Source of the DNA: Halothiobacillus neapolitanus c2
Lineage (GTDB): Bacteria; Pseudomonadota; Gammaproteobacteria; Halothiobacillales; Halothiobacillaceae
Assembly: GCF_000024765.1 (NCBI RefSeq)
Contig: NC_013422.1
Coordinates: 2,518,887-2,582,886, forward strand
Direction of reading: 5' to 3'
DNA: 64,000 bases
Of the stretch, positions 52,505 to 61,191 are shown one piece after another. The position numbers and the translations under genes were made by a program. The stretch's first letter is position 1. Every line of letters begins with the position of its first letter. The notes under the pieces are model-generated. The model was not told the DNA's origin, did no database searches, and saw nothing but the letters and a program-made list of their open reading frames with translations.

Positions 52505-53425
52505 TTACCAGGAGGACCAGCCGCTGATCGGCAGGTAGTGATCGACCAGTAATAAGGCAAACAGGACCGTAAGGTAGGTGATTGAAAAACCGAATAGACG
52601 CATCGCCTGACGATCACTGTCAACAAACATCAATCGATAGGCACGAATGGCGAACAAACCGCCGAGCACGGTCGCGCCGATCAGGTAGAAAGGTCCACTC
52701 AAGCCGACGGTAACCGGCAAGTAACTCACCGGGATAAGAACCAGGGCATAGGCGAAAATACTGCGTTTGGTATAGGCCACCCCTCGTATCACCGGCATCA
52801 TGGGTACCCCTGCTTTGGCATATTCGTCTCGCCGTGCAATGGCAAGCGCCCAAAAGTGGGGTGGTGTCCAGACAAATATGATCAGAAACAAGGCAAATGC
52901 CTCCCAGCCAATCTGACCGGTGATGGCGCACCAACCCAGCATGGCCGGCGCCGCGCCAGAAGCGCCGCCTAGGACGATGTTCTGTGGCCCGATCCATTTG
53001 AGATAGCGCGTGTAGATCACGGCGTAGCCGATCAGTGTCAGGAGTGTCAGTACGGCCGTCAGCGGATTGACCAAGGTCCAGATGATCACGAGGGCGAGGG
53101 AGGCTAGCGATAAGGCAAATACGGTGGCGGATCCCCTCGAGATATTTCCCATGGGTAGCGGACGATTCTGGGTGCGGCCCATTACCGTATCGATTTCCCG
53201 GTCCGCGATGTGGTTTAACGCGGCCGCCGACGCACCGGCGAGCGCAATGCCTACTGTCGCAGCCAGTACCGTGGCCCAAGGCAGATTACCCGGTGGGGCA
53301 GCGAGCACCATGGCGACCAGCGCGGTAAAAACCACCAGCGAGACGACTTTGATCTTGCAGAGTTTCACATAGCTACGCCAGGGGATCACCTGCATTAGCA
53401 TGAGGGTTTGGGTACGTACGGTCAT
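52505..53425 (-). CDS. ctaB: Protoheme IX farnesyltransferase (heme O synthase)
   Basis: 306 aa, UbiA-type prenyltransferase with about nine helices. The first Asp-rich motif is AALNHIADREIDTVMGRTQNRP, the second YAKAGVPMMPVIRG with WTPPHFWALAIARRDEY. It adds farnesyl to heme B, giving heme O for CtaA. Also called CyoE. Confidence 0.95.
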   Translation of the reverse strand: MTVRTQTLMLMQVIPWRSYVKLCKIKVVSLVVFTALVAMVLAAPPGNLPWATVLAATVGIALAGASAAALNHIADREIDTVMGRTQNRPLPMGNISRGSATVFALSLASLALVIIWTLVNPLTAVLTLLTLIGYAVIYTRYLKWIGPQNIVLGGASGAAPAMLGWCAITGQIGWEAFALFLIIFVWTPPHFWALAIARRDEYAKAGVPMMPVIRGVAYTKRSIFAYALVLIPVSYLPVTVGLSGPFYLIGATVLGGLFAIRAYRLMFVDSDRQAMRLFGFSITYLTVLFALLLVDHYLPISGWSSW

Positions 53426-53485
53426 GGTTTGGCTCCACTTACGATGTGCCGTTGAACCTTAATGGTTCATCGAGAGGCACCTGAT

Positions 53486-54085
53486 TTAATTGCCGGCAAG
53501 CTTGAGAAGATGTTTTAAGTCCTTGAGCAACCCAGTGGGCTCAAACCCGGTTGGGTAGCGCAACACCAGAAAACCTTGGGGATCAACGATATAAACGGAT
53601 CCGGGTGCCAATGGCCAATGATCGGCGGTAACGACATGGATGTTGCTGTCCACCCACTTCGCTCCCTCGGTCAGGGGTGACGCGGATGTCGGCAAAACAA
53701 GCACGAGGCGCACTTCACGCATGGCGCGGTCTTGTGCCAGGCGAATGCGGCGCAAGGTGTCCATCAGGTCTAGGCAATGCTGATCGCAGGGATTGGTCTG
53801 AGGAAGAACGGAGTTCGTTTTGTGAGCCGGGTTGTAATAAACCAATGTCCACTTGCCTCGAAACAGATCACCCGAGATCGCCTCGCCTTGATCGTTGATC
53901 ATCGGTGGTGGTGAAAACTGTTGAGCCGGTGTGATGAGCTCGCCATGTTCCAGACCACCCTTGAAGGAGCCGGCATGGAAATGAAAAACCAACCAGGCCA
54001 AAGCGAGGGGCAGACCGAAGATGAGAACCAACCCACCGATCACGATGCCTTTGCGTTGCGGCAACACGCTGCTTATACCGTCCAT
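53486..54085 (-). CDS. SCO-like membrane-anchored thioredoxin-fold protein
   Basis: 199 aa. One N-terminal helix (KGIVIGGLVLIFGLPLALAW) is followed by a thioredoxin-like domain with a CxxxC pair, C100 and C104 in NPCDQHCLDL, and SVYIVDPQGFLVLRYP near the end. It resembles SCO but is a separate family from the second SCO protein in this cluster. Context supports copper or thiol handling for the oxidase. The ATG at 54085 has AAAGGAG upstream and overlaps surf1 by 13 bp; a longer in-frame reading lies inside surf1. Confidence 0.75.
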   Translation of the reverse strand: MDGISSVLPQRKGIVIGGLVLIFGLPLALAWLVFHFHAGSFKGGLEHGELITPAQQFSPPPMINDQGEAISGDLFRGKWTLVYYNPAHKTNSVLPQTNPCDQHCLDLMDTLRRIRLAQDRAMREVRLVLVLPTSASPLTEGAKWVDSNIHVVTADHWPLAPGSVYIVDPQGFLVLRYPTGFEPTGLLKDLKHLLKLAGN

Positions 54086-54816
54086 CGCTTTGCTCCTTTG
54101 CCGCGGGCGCGCTTGAATCCGTGTCGGATATATAAACCCACCAGAATGACTGCAAAGCCGAACCACTGAGCGGCATAGCCATAGTGCCGCGTGGGTCCGA
54201 AGGCATGCATGGCCTTTTCTCGAATGGCCATGACTTCGGAGCCGTCGGGATAGATCACGACGGGAAGCAATGGGTATCCCAAGAGCTGTGCCATACGCTC
54301 GGGTTGCACGGCTTGAATGACGTTTGGCCAACCGGATGAAAACTCCTGACTGCCTTGAAGGGTAAAGGGTGGTTTATCGGGTTTGAGCGCGAGTCCAGTG
54401 ACGGTTACCTCGGTTATCGGCACACTGACCTTGGGGCGTTGTTGACGGCTTTCGCCCAGAGGAATCCAGCCGAGATTGACGAGTACGGCAGGCTCATTTG
54501 CGGCTGCCGTGTTCAGTCGAAGCGGTGCAAGCAGGTAATAACCCACCTGCCCATCACGCACCCGGTTATCCAGCAGGAAGAGATGGGCAGGATCGTACAG
54601 GCCCCGGGCCCGAACGTGCAGGGAGAGCGGCCCCGTGTTCTGACTTTTGTTCTGAAAGCCCAGTGGTTGAGGCGCTGCTGTTTCTGCAGCCGCTTCGCGT
54701 GCGAACAGAACCTTTTTTTCGGTGGCACGATGGATTTGCCAAACGCCTAGGGCTATGAAGCCCGGCAATAGCAGAAGGGTGAAAACGGTTTGTGCCAGTG
54801 CGGGTTGAAAACGCAT
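54073..54816 (-). CDS. SURF1 family oxidase assembly protein
   Basis: 247 aa with one helix near each end (QTVFTLLLLPGFIALGVWQ; YAAQWFGFAVILVGLYIRH). The SURF1 signature is LGVWQIHRATEKK; LVNLGWIPLG and GPTRHYGYAAQWF are conserved. It helps insert heme A into subunit I. The ATG at 54816 has GAGAGGGGG upstream. Confidence 0.93.
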   Translation of the reverse strand: MRFQPALAQTVFTLLLLPGFIALGVWQIHRATEKKVLFAREAAAETAAPQPLGFQNKSQNTGPLSLHVRARGLYDPAHLFLLDNRVRDGQVGYYLLAPLRLNTAAANEPAVLVNLGWIPLGESRQQRPKVSVPITEVTVTGLALKPDKPPFTLQGSQEFSSGWPNVIQAVQPERMAQLLGYPLLPVVIYPDGSEVMAIREKAMHAFGPTRHYGYAAQWFGFAVILVGLYIRHGFKRARGKGAKRWTV

Positions 54817-54991
54817 GACCCCCTCTCTTGGTGATATCCGCCTGTCGACAATGAAGGTGTTCAATCGGATTCACTCATTGCAATTGCGTGAACAGAAGAC
54901 CGTTCGTGTGAATCGTGCTTGGATGTTGAGCGCACGACATGAACGGCCGCATCTGGTTTCAGGTTTAAAGCGCAGACCTTGCCAAAACCCA

Positions 54992-56644
54992 TCACTCGTA
55001 CGCCTTGGGACCTTCGTCATGCAACTGCTTGGCGGTCGGTGGCGTGGTAAACGTGTGGTAAGGCGCGGGCGAAGGGATGACCCACTCCAGCCCCCTTGCG
55101 CCATCCCATGGCCGGGCTCCCGCTGCTTTTCCACCGCGATAGGCCTTGATCAAAACCACGATAAAAATCAATTGTGAGAAGCCAAAGATGAAGGCGCCGA
55201 CTGTTGAAATCATATTGAAATCCGTGAATTGAACCGCGTAGTCGGGAATCCGGCGCGGCATGCCGGCCAAGCCAGCGAAATGCATGGGGAAAAAGGTGAT
55301 GTTCATCGAGATCACCGATAACCAAAAGTGCCATTGGGCGAGGCGTTCGTCGTACAGATGCCCAGTCCACTTGGGCAGCCAGTAGTACACGCCGGCAAAT
55401 ATGCCGAACAGAGAGCCGCTCACCAGCACATAGTGAAAATGCGCAACCACGAAATAGGTATCTTGGTACTGATAATCTGCGGCTACGTTGGCGAGCATCA
55501 CGCCGGAAAATCCACCGATGGTAAACAATATGATGAACGCGATTGCCCAGAGCATTGGCGCTTCGAAGCTCAGAGACCCGCGCCACATGGTCGCAACCCA
55601 GTTGAAGATCTTGATGCCGGTGGGCACCGAGATCAGCATGGTGGAGTACATGAAGAATAACTGCCCCCAAACCGGCAACCCGACCGTAAACATGTGGTGC
55701 GCCCAGACGATCGTCGCCAGGAACGTGATGACGGCCGTCGCGTAAAACATCGATTTACGCCCAAAGATGGGTTTGCGTGAGAACGCCGGAACCACTTCGG
55801 AGATGATGCCGAATGCCGGCAAAATCATGATGTAGACTTCGGGATGGCCGAAAAACCAGAAGATGTGTTGGAACAACACCGGGTTCCCGCCCGCTTCAAA
55901 GAAATGAGTACCCCAATGGCGATCCGACAACACCATGGTCGCGGCAATGGCCAAGGTGGGCATGGCCAGCAGGAACAAAAAGCCGGTAATCAGCCACGAC
56001 CAGCTGAATAGGGGCATATCCATCAGCTTCATACCCGGTGCCCTCATCTTCAGGATGGTGAGGATGATGTTCAGCGCACCGAAGAACGACGAAACCCCCA
56101 TGATGTGGATGGAAACGATCATCCAGTCGATCGATTCCGGTCCGAAGCTGCCGGATAACGGCGGGTAGAACGTCCATCCACCGTTTGGAGCACCCCCATG
56201 AATAAAGAACGTGCTCCAGAGAATGATCGCTGCTGGGGGCATGGCCCAGAAAGCCCAGTTGTTGACTCGAGGCCAATACATGTCATCCGCACCGATTTGA
56301 AGCGGCACCATCCAGTTCGCCAACCCGGTCAGACCCGGCATGATGGCGAGGAAAATCATCGTCAGACCGTGCATGGTCGTTAGCGAGTTGAAGAATTGCG
56401 GCTGCATCAGTTGCATGCCCGGTTGGAACAGCTCCGAGCGGATCATCAGTGCCATCACCCCGCCCACCATGAGGCCCACCAGGCTGAGCACCAAGTACAT
56501 GGTGCCCACAGCCTTGTGGTTCACCGTTAACAGCCAGCGCAGGATGCCTTTTCGGGGACCGTGGTGCGCGTCGTGCTCATGGACGTGACCGATCGTGGTG
56601 TCTGCTGCGGTACTGTGCAAGACATGTTCAGAGGAGTGATTCAT
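54992..56644 (-). CDS. ctaD: Cytochrome c oxidase subunit I (heme-copper oxidase, A1-like)
   Basis: 550 aa, twelve helices. Heme and CuB ligands are visible: TMHGLTMIF, WFFGHPEVYIMILPAFG (with the Glu of the D-channel and the Tyr-linked His), WAHHMFTVG and FVVAHFHYVL. The K-channel Lys is in SVPTGIKIFNW and the D-channel entry region is ADDMYWPRVNNWAFW, so it is an A1-type proton pump. Its ATG overlaps the ctaC stop as ATGA. Subunit III is not found downstream, where surf1 follows directly. Confidence 0.96.
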   Translation of the reverse strand: MNHSSEHVLHSTAADTTIGHVHEHDAHHGPRKGILRWLLTVNHKAVGTMYLVLSLVGLMVGGVMALMIRSELFQPGMQLMQPQFFNSLTTMHGLTMIFLAIMPGLTGLANWMVPLQIGADDMYWPRVNNWAFWAMPPAAIILWSTFFIHGGAPNGGWTFYPPLSGSFGPESIDWMIVSIHIMGVSSFFGALNIILTILKMRAPGMKLMDMPLFSWSWLITGFLFLLAMPTLAIAATMVLSDRHWGTHFFEAGGNPVLFQHIFWFFGHPEVYIMILPAFGIISEVVPAFSRKPIFGRKSMFYATAVITFLATIVWAHHMFTVGLPVWGQLFFMYSTMLISVPTGIKIFNWVATMWRGSLSFEAPMLWAIAFIILFTIGGFSGVMLANVAADYQYQDTYFVVAHFHYVLVSGSLFGIFAGVYYWLPKWTGHLYDERLAQWHFWLSVISMNITFFPMHFAGLAGMPRRIPDYAVQFTDFNMISTVGAFIFGFSQLIFIVVLIKAYRGGKAAGARPWDGARGLEWVIPSPAPYHTFTTPPTAKQLHDEGPKAYE

Positions 56645-57774
56645 CGTGCGGCCTCTATTTCTTTGGGCGTAATGAGATCCCCGGTGTGGTTACCCCAGGC
56701 GTTACGTTCGTAGGTAATGACGGCGGCGATGTCGCGGTCGCTCAACTGCTTGCCATAGGCCTGCATGACTGGATTCTTCTTGCTGCCGTGCACTACGATA
56801 TCGATATGATCCTTGACGCTGATGCTCATGCCGTCGAGGGCGGGAAACGCACCTTTGATGCCCTTGCCATTTGCTTGGTGACAGGCAACACAGATCGTGC
56901 CGTAGACCTTTTTGCCCTGGGCCATGGCGGTGTTCATATTCCATGGGCCAGCCGCTTGCGCATTCGTCGCGGCAAGGGCTGCCTTTTCCTTATTCATCCA
57001 CTCGGCATACGCGGCGGGCATCATGGCTTCGACCACGATCGGCATAAAGGCATGACCCGCCCCGCAGAGTTCAGCGCACTGTCCTCGGTAGGTTCCGGGT
57101 TTGTCGATGACAAAGCTCATTTTGTTAACCTTCCCTGGGATCGCATCGGTTTTGAACCCGAGCTGGGGAACCCACCAGGAATGAATGACATCTGAGCTGG
57201 TAACCTGTACCTGAACGGTTTTACCCACCGGAACGACCATGGGGTGATCCACGTTAAGGAGGTAATAGGGAACGTTGGCGGGTGATTCCTTGGCACCGAG
57301 CTGGCTGGCGTCCCGACTGGGAGAGGCCAGGTTGCTGAAGAACGAAATGCCCTCACGTGGGTATTTGTATTCCCATTTCCATTGTGAGCCGAGGACATCA
57401 ATCACGACATCCGGCGTCGCAGGTTGGGCATTAGCTGCAATAATCGCCTTGGTGGCAGGTACAGCGATGGCGATCAGAATCAATGCCGGAACCAGTGTCC
57501 AGATGACTTCAACGGCCGTGTTCTCGTGAAACTGTGATGCCACCGCACCACGAGAACGTCGGTGACGGACCAGCGACCAAGCCATAACGCTAAACACACC
57601 GATACCGATAACGACACAGACCCAAAACACCAGCATGTGCAAGTCATAGGCCGTTTGACTGGTTGTCGTTACGCCGACCGGCATGTTGAAACTCAGCGGG
57701 TCTTCTTGTGCCGCCATGACCGACGAGAGCGGTGCAAGTAACCCCGTCACTATCAGAATTAAACGCGTTGCCAT
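56641..57774 (-). CDS. ctaC: Cytochrome c oxidase subunit II with fused cytochrome c domain (caa3 type)
   Basis: 377 aa. Signal peptide (to about residue 21, SSVMAAQEDP), two helices, then the CuA domain with CAELCGAGHAFM supplying the Cys, His and Met ligands. A class I cytochrome c domain follows (about 295-370) with heme motif CVACHQ and distal Met in KKNPVMQAYG. The fused domain defines a caa3-type enzyme. The ATG at 57774 has GGGGAG 5 nt upstream. First gene of the oxidase operon. Confidence 0.95.
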   Translation of the reverse strand: MATRLILIVTGLLAPLSSVMAAQEDPLSFNMPVGVTTTSQTAYDLHMLVFWVCVVIGIGVFSVMAWSLVRHRRSRGAVASQFHENTAVEVIWTLVPALILIAIAVPATKAIIAANAQPATPDVVIDVLGSQWKWEYKYPREGISFFSNLASPSRDASQLGAKESPANVPYYLLNVDHPMVVPVGKTVQVQVTSSDVIHSWWVPQLGFKTDAIPGKVNKMSFVIDKPGTYRGQCAELCGAGHAFMPIVVEAMMPAAYAEWMNKEKAALAATNAQAAGPWNMNTAMAQGKKVYGTICVACHQANGKGIKGAFPALDGMSISVKDHIDIVVHGSKKNPVMQAYGKQLSDRDIAAVITYERNAWGNHTGDLITPKEIEAAR

Positions 57775-57920
57775 CCTGACTCCCCTGTGTGTGCCTTCTG
57801 AAAACTTCGAACGACACCATCCCGATGTGTTCGGAGAACAAAAGCAAAAATAATTTTTTCTTTCTTTAATCATCTGCGTTTCAAACCGCCGATGATGGCG
57901 GCACAGCCTTGTGTCCCCCC

Positions 57921-57946
57921 GAACCGAAGAGTTCACTCTTCGGTTC
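57921..57946 (-). other. Perfect hairpin in the ctaC leader
   Basis: GAACCGAAGAG (57921-57931) pairs exactly with CTCTTCGGTTC (57936-57946) around a 4-nt loop. No T-run follows in either direction, so it is probably not a terminator; it may protect or control the leader of the oxidase mRNA. Confidence 0.5.
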
Positions 57947-58023
57947 CACTATGATCAACACACCGAACTTGTCCTTTTTTATGCTGGAATTACCTATTAA
58001 TTCGGTGCGTTAATCAAAATCAT

Positions 58024-58052
58024 TTTACATACAGAGGCAATTAATTTGTCAA
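58024..58052 (-). promoter_or_regulatory. Candidate sigma-70 promoter for the oxidase operon
   Basis: On the minus strand TTGACA (58052-58047) is followed after 17 bp by TGTAAA (58029-58024), a perfect -35 and a 4/6 -10. It would give a leader of about 240 nt containing the hairpin at 57921-57946. Confidence 0.4.
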
Positions 58053-58355
58053 TAGTAAAGTAAGCATCATTTTTCTATTAGCCATAAAGCTTTTAATTAT
58101 TTAAAACGGTTAATATTAATGTTAAAAAATCAGATTATATGTTTATTATAAAATTTGAAATTTGCTTTATTGTAATTTAATTAATTTCTTATAAAGCATG
58201 CTTCACGTCGATCGCTTGAACCGACCATTACGGCACCTTTCGGCCTTAATTCTTTTTATCGATCCAAGTGGCGCAATCGAGGATGGGGCGATTTGATTAA
58301 CAGGTTCCATTTTATGAAAAGTTACGGCCAGCGAAGAACCCAAGCAGCCCATACC

Positions 58356-58403
58356 AGCCTTATAAAAGGCTTACAAACATGCATGCCCGCCTGTTTGTAA
58401 GCC
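58356..58403 (+). other. Two overlapping, mutually exclusive hairpins
   Basis: AGCCTT/AAGGCT (58356-58361, 58366-58371) and GGCTTACAAAC/GTTTGTAAGCC (58368-58378, 58393-58403) share bases 58368-58371, so only one can form. They lie about 180 bp before the first DUF2173-like gene. No T-run follows. Confidence 0.45.
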
Positions 58404-58513
58404 GCATAAAAATCAATGATTTGTTGTGTATTCCAAGGGGGTTTATTTGTATGTGGGGCAGCTCTGGATCAAGTAGAGCATCATAAGCAAAATAGGTAGT
58501 ATATTTAATATAT

Positions 58514-58544
58514 TTGATATGCAATTATTTATTGCTTGGATAAT
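58514..58544 (+). promoter_or_regulatory. Weak candidate promoter for the DUF2173-like genes
   Basis: TTGATA (58514-58519) and GATAAT (58539-58544) are spaced 19 bp, longer than ideal. The spacer contains the palindrome GCAAT-TATTT-ATTGC (58521-58535), a possible operator. Confidence 0.3.
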
Positions 58545-58583
58545 ATATGACTGTGATAAGCCGCACCCATGGGAGTAAAGGAC

Positions 58584-58958
58584 ATGCGTTACATTGGCAA
58601 ACTCATGAAAATGCCGGGCGTTATAGCTGCGGGGTATTTCACCTACAAGGGCGAGATAAGAGATTACATGGGATCTCTTTCTAAAACAGAAGCTCAGCGA
58701 CTTGCTGCCATGTGTTACGCCAACCTTAGAATGGTGCGAATGCAAGGAAATATGTTGGAGGCTCTCACCGCGTACAAACCGAATCAAGAATATTGCGGAT
58801 TGCATTCAGCGAATGGGTGGATTGTTCGGGGTGCCCAAAAATCCATCTGCGTCGTTTCAGATTCATTTTGCATTCTTAACAACATCGATGGCTCACTCAA
58901 TGCCATATTGCATCTCATGCTCAACGAAACTAAAGAAGCCCAAGACCACTTAATTTAA
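58584..58958 (+). CDS. DUF2173-like small protein 1
   Basis: 124 aa. The start MRYIGKLMKMPGVIAAGYFT, the central RLAAMCYANLRMVRMQGNM and the later GWIVRGAQKSICVVS follow the pattern I know for DUF2173 proteins (small, roadblock/LC7-like, function unknown). No signal peptide or metal motif. The inner ATG at 58584 is preferred because GGGAG and AAAGG lie before it. First of three tandem relatives; it diverges from the others by a longer middle and a Cys-containing EYCGLH segment. Confidence 0.6.
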   Translation: MRYIGKLMKMPGVIAAGYFTYKGEIRDYMGSLSKTEAQRLAAMCYANLRMVRMQGNMLEALTAYKPNQEYCGLHSANGWIVRGAQKSICVVSDSFCILNNIDGSLNAILHLMLNETKEAQDHLI

Positions 58959-59042
58959 TCAAAAATGATCGGACGGATTACTTGAATGAGTGTCCAAGCC
59001 GTCAACGCACCTTCAGATAAGTATCCATCACGGAGGACCATC

Positions 59043-59384
59043 ATGGCCACAACCAATGAATTGACCCAAGTGCCTGGCGCCGTCGCAGGCTTTACCTTTT
59101 CACCGTCCGGTCAGCTTCTCGATTCCGATATCAAGCCTGGTAATCATGAACTGGACGAATCGACCTTGGAAATGCTCGCGCACATTTGCGTGGCCAACCT
59201 AGCGATTAGCAACATGCAGGCCGTTGGCTGGGAAAAGTCCAGCGAACTTAAGGGATTTAATCCCGTTGAAGGATTTACGTTCGTTTGCCTCGATGTCTCC
59301 GTGGTCGCCCGCGGTAACAAGGCGATTGTGCTCATCAACCAAAATGCGGACTACGATAAGGCTTTCGAGGCACTCGCAGACTGA
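59043..59384 (+). CDS. DUF2173-like small protein 2
   Basis: 113 aa. TQVPGAVAGFTFSPSGQLLD, MLAHICVANLAISNMQAVGW and VSVVARGNKAIVLINQNADY match the DUF2173 pattern best of the three. The ATG at 59043 has GGAGGACC directly upstream. It lies 84 bp after gene 1 and 9 bp before gene 3. Soluble and cytoplasmic by appearance; function unknown. Confidence 0.65.
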   Translation: MATTNELTQVPGAVAGFTFSPSGQLLDSDIKPGNHELDESTLEMLAHICVANLAISNMQAVGWEKSSELKGFNPVEGFTFVCLDVSVVARGNKAIVLINQNADYDKAFEALAD

Positions 59385-59393
59385 GGAGGGATC

Positions 59394-59732
59394 ATGATCA
59401 ATCAACTGAAGAAAATAGATGGCGTGATGGCAGTCGTCGTATTTACCGAAGGACTGAAACCTGCGCCCATGACGGTGCTTGGGGAGCTGCCGCTGGATGA
59501 GGCCAAGCGCCTGTCCCGCTTTGCTAATGATTACATGCGGTTATTGCAGGGGCTGATCGACCAGTTCGCCATGTTGACGCCATCAAGGCAATGGGTGCTC
59601 GTCAATGGTTGGGCCGTGCACGGTCCGAAATTTTCGGTGTACGGATGGGGGAATCTCGTCTGCATCGTGGATAACAGCAAGGTAAACCACAACATGATCA
59701 AACTGGTCAAAGATACCTTTCTGAATATGTAA
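59394..59732 (+). CDS. DUF2173-like small protein 3
   Basis: 112 aa. INQLKKIDGVMAVVVFTEG, RLSRFANDYMRLLQGLIDQF and GWAVHGPKFSVYGWGNLVCI follow the same order of conserved segments as genes 1 and 2. GAGGAGGG precedes the ATG. The 9-bp gap to gene 2 implies cotranscription. The three paralogues share little identity, so the duplication looks old. Function unknown. Confidence 0.6.
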   Translation: MINQLKKIDGVMAVVVFTEGLKPAPMTVLGELPLDEAKRLSRFANDYMRLLQGLIDQFAMLTPSRQWVLVNGWAVHGPKFSVYGWGNLVCIVDNSKVNHNMIKLVKDTFLNM

Positions 59733-59828
59733 GATTGAGGGTCCGATCTTTCTGATCATCAATGATTCGTCGCGAGCCGGCGTAGCAATCGTCTCAGCGA
59801 TCAAACCCTCATACGTCTGGCCCGTTTT

Positions 59829-61175
59829 TTATTTTCCAATGCAGAAATTGCTGAAAATTTCACCGAGCAGATCATCTGCGGTGAATTTTCCGGTGATTTC
59901 ATCCAAGGCTAGCTGTGCTCGACGGAGCGATTCGGCTGCCAGTTCTCCAGCGGATTGTGTCGTCAAAGCACTATGGGCAGAAATGATTTCTTTTTGAGCA
60001 CCAAGTAAGGCATCCAGGTGTCTTCTTCTGGCGATGAACTGACCGCCTTCCGTGGATTGATAACCCATGATTTCCTTGAGATGTGCGCGAAGTTCCTTAA
60101 TGCCCGCGCCGGTTTTTGCGCTGATGCCCAGATGGATTTTTTCCTGATCGAATCCTGCTGGACGACCGCTCAGGTCGATTTTGTTGAATACCCAAATGGT
60201 GTGTTTGCGCGGCAGCATGGCTCGGATCTTTTCATCCTCATCCGGATTATTGCGGTGGTCGTCCTGAAGAAACAACACCGCGTCCGCCTGTTCCACTTCA
60301 CGCCAGGCGCGGCGAATGCCTTCACGTTCAATCGGCTCGTCACTTTCACGCAAACCGGCGGTGTCGATGATATGGACGGGCAGGCCATCGATCTGAATTT
60401 CGGCGCGTAGTACATCGCGTGTGGTGCCCGGTATGTCGGTCACAATGGCACGATCATCTCCGGCTAATTGATTCAGCAGACTCGATTTCCCGGCGTTCGG
60501 CTGACCGACGATCGCGACGCGCATGCCCTCGCGAAGGAGTACGCCTTGCTGTGTTTCAGACAGCAGTTCGGCGATTTCATCGACCAGTTGCTGTGATTGG
60601 GTAATCAGCCGGGCATCGGAAAGAAAATCAATTTCTTCTTCGGGAAAATCAAGCGCGGATTCGATGAACATGCGCAACGCAATCAGCTGTTGTGTGACGC
60701 GATGAACCCGTTCGGAAAACACGCCTTGCAGAGCCTGACTTGCGGCCTGCGCGGCGGCCTGGCTGCCGGCATCGATCAAATCGGCTACCGCTTCGGCCTG
60801 CGCCAGATCCATTCGTCCATTGAGAAAGGCGCGTTCGGTGAATTCACCCGGGCGAGCCAGTCGCGCGCCCTGTTGAAGAATCAGTTTCAGCAGATGATCC
60901 AGTACGACCGGGCCGCCATGGCCTTGCAATTCCACCACGTCTTCGCCGGTGTACGAATGCGGCGCCGAAAATACAAGGCAAAGCCCGTCATCGATGAGCG
61001 CGCCGGTATTGGGGTGTTTAAATGGGACGTGCCGCGCGTAGCGGATCGGAGGCAAGGTCGAGACGATGCGTTCGGCAATCGCGTGCGCTTGCGTGCCGGA
61101 TAAACGAATAATGCCGACACCACCACGTCCGGGCGCTGTGGCAATGGCGGCAATGGTGTCGTGTGGCGAATGCAT
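59829..61175 (-). CDS. mnmE: tRNA modification GTPase MnmE
   Basis: 448 aa from ATG at 61175 (a GTG at 61181 is in frame). The N-terminal tetrahydrofolate-binding domain has TAPGRGGVGIIRLSG; the G domain has GQPNAGKSSLLNQL, DIPGTTRD, DTAGL and NKIDL; the C-terminus ends in FSNFCIGK with the catalytic Cys. With MnmG it installs the mnm5/cmnm5 group at U34. Downstream of yidC as usual near the origin. Confidence 0.97.
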   Translation of the reverse strand: MHSPHDTIAAIATAPGRGGVGIIRLSGTQAHAIAERIVSTLPPIRYARHVPFKHPNTGALIDDGLCLVFSAPHSYTGEDVVELQGHGGPVVLDHLLKLILQQGARLARPGEFTERAFLNGRMDLAQAEAVADLIDAGSQAAAQAASQALQGVFSERVHRVTQQLIALRMFIESALDFPEEEIDFLSDARLITQSQQLVDEIAELLSETQQGVLLREGMRVAIVGQPNAGKSSLLNQLAGDDRAIVTDIPGTTRDVLRAEIQIDGLPVHIIDTAGLRESDEPIEREGIRRAWREVEQADAVLFLQDDHRNNPDEDEKIRAMLPRKHTIWVFNKIDLSGRPAGFDQEKIHLGISAKTGAGIKELRAHLKEIMGYQSTEGGQFIARRRHLDALLGAQKEIISAHSALTTQSAGELAAESLRRAQLALDEITGKFTADDLLGEIFSNFCIGK

Positions 61176-61191
61176 GAGCACGCCCGAGGGA

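Larger units (their letters stand above)
57775..58583. other. 809-bp divergent intergenic region between ctaC and the DUF2173-like genes
   Basis: No gene is seen. The middle (about 57950-58200) is strongly AT-rich. It holds a ctaC leader hairpin, a candidate ctaC promoter, two mutually exclusive hairpins and a candidate promoter toward the small genes; these are listed separately. Confidence 0.7.

Noticed and set aside
58443..58805. 120-codon minus-strand frame over the first DUF2173-like gene
   Set aside because: AT-rich antisense frame without motifs; the plus-strand gene has ribosome sites and paralogues.
59736..59830. Terminator between the DUF2173-like genes and mnmE
   Set aside because: TGAGGGT (59736-59742) and ACCCTCA (59805-59811) pair, but the loop is 62 nt and the T-run lies 12 nt further on; not a convincing terminator.
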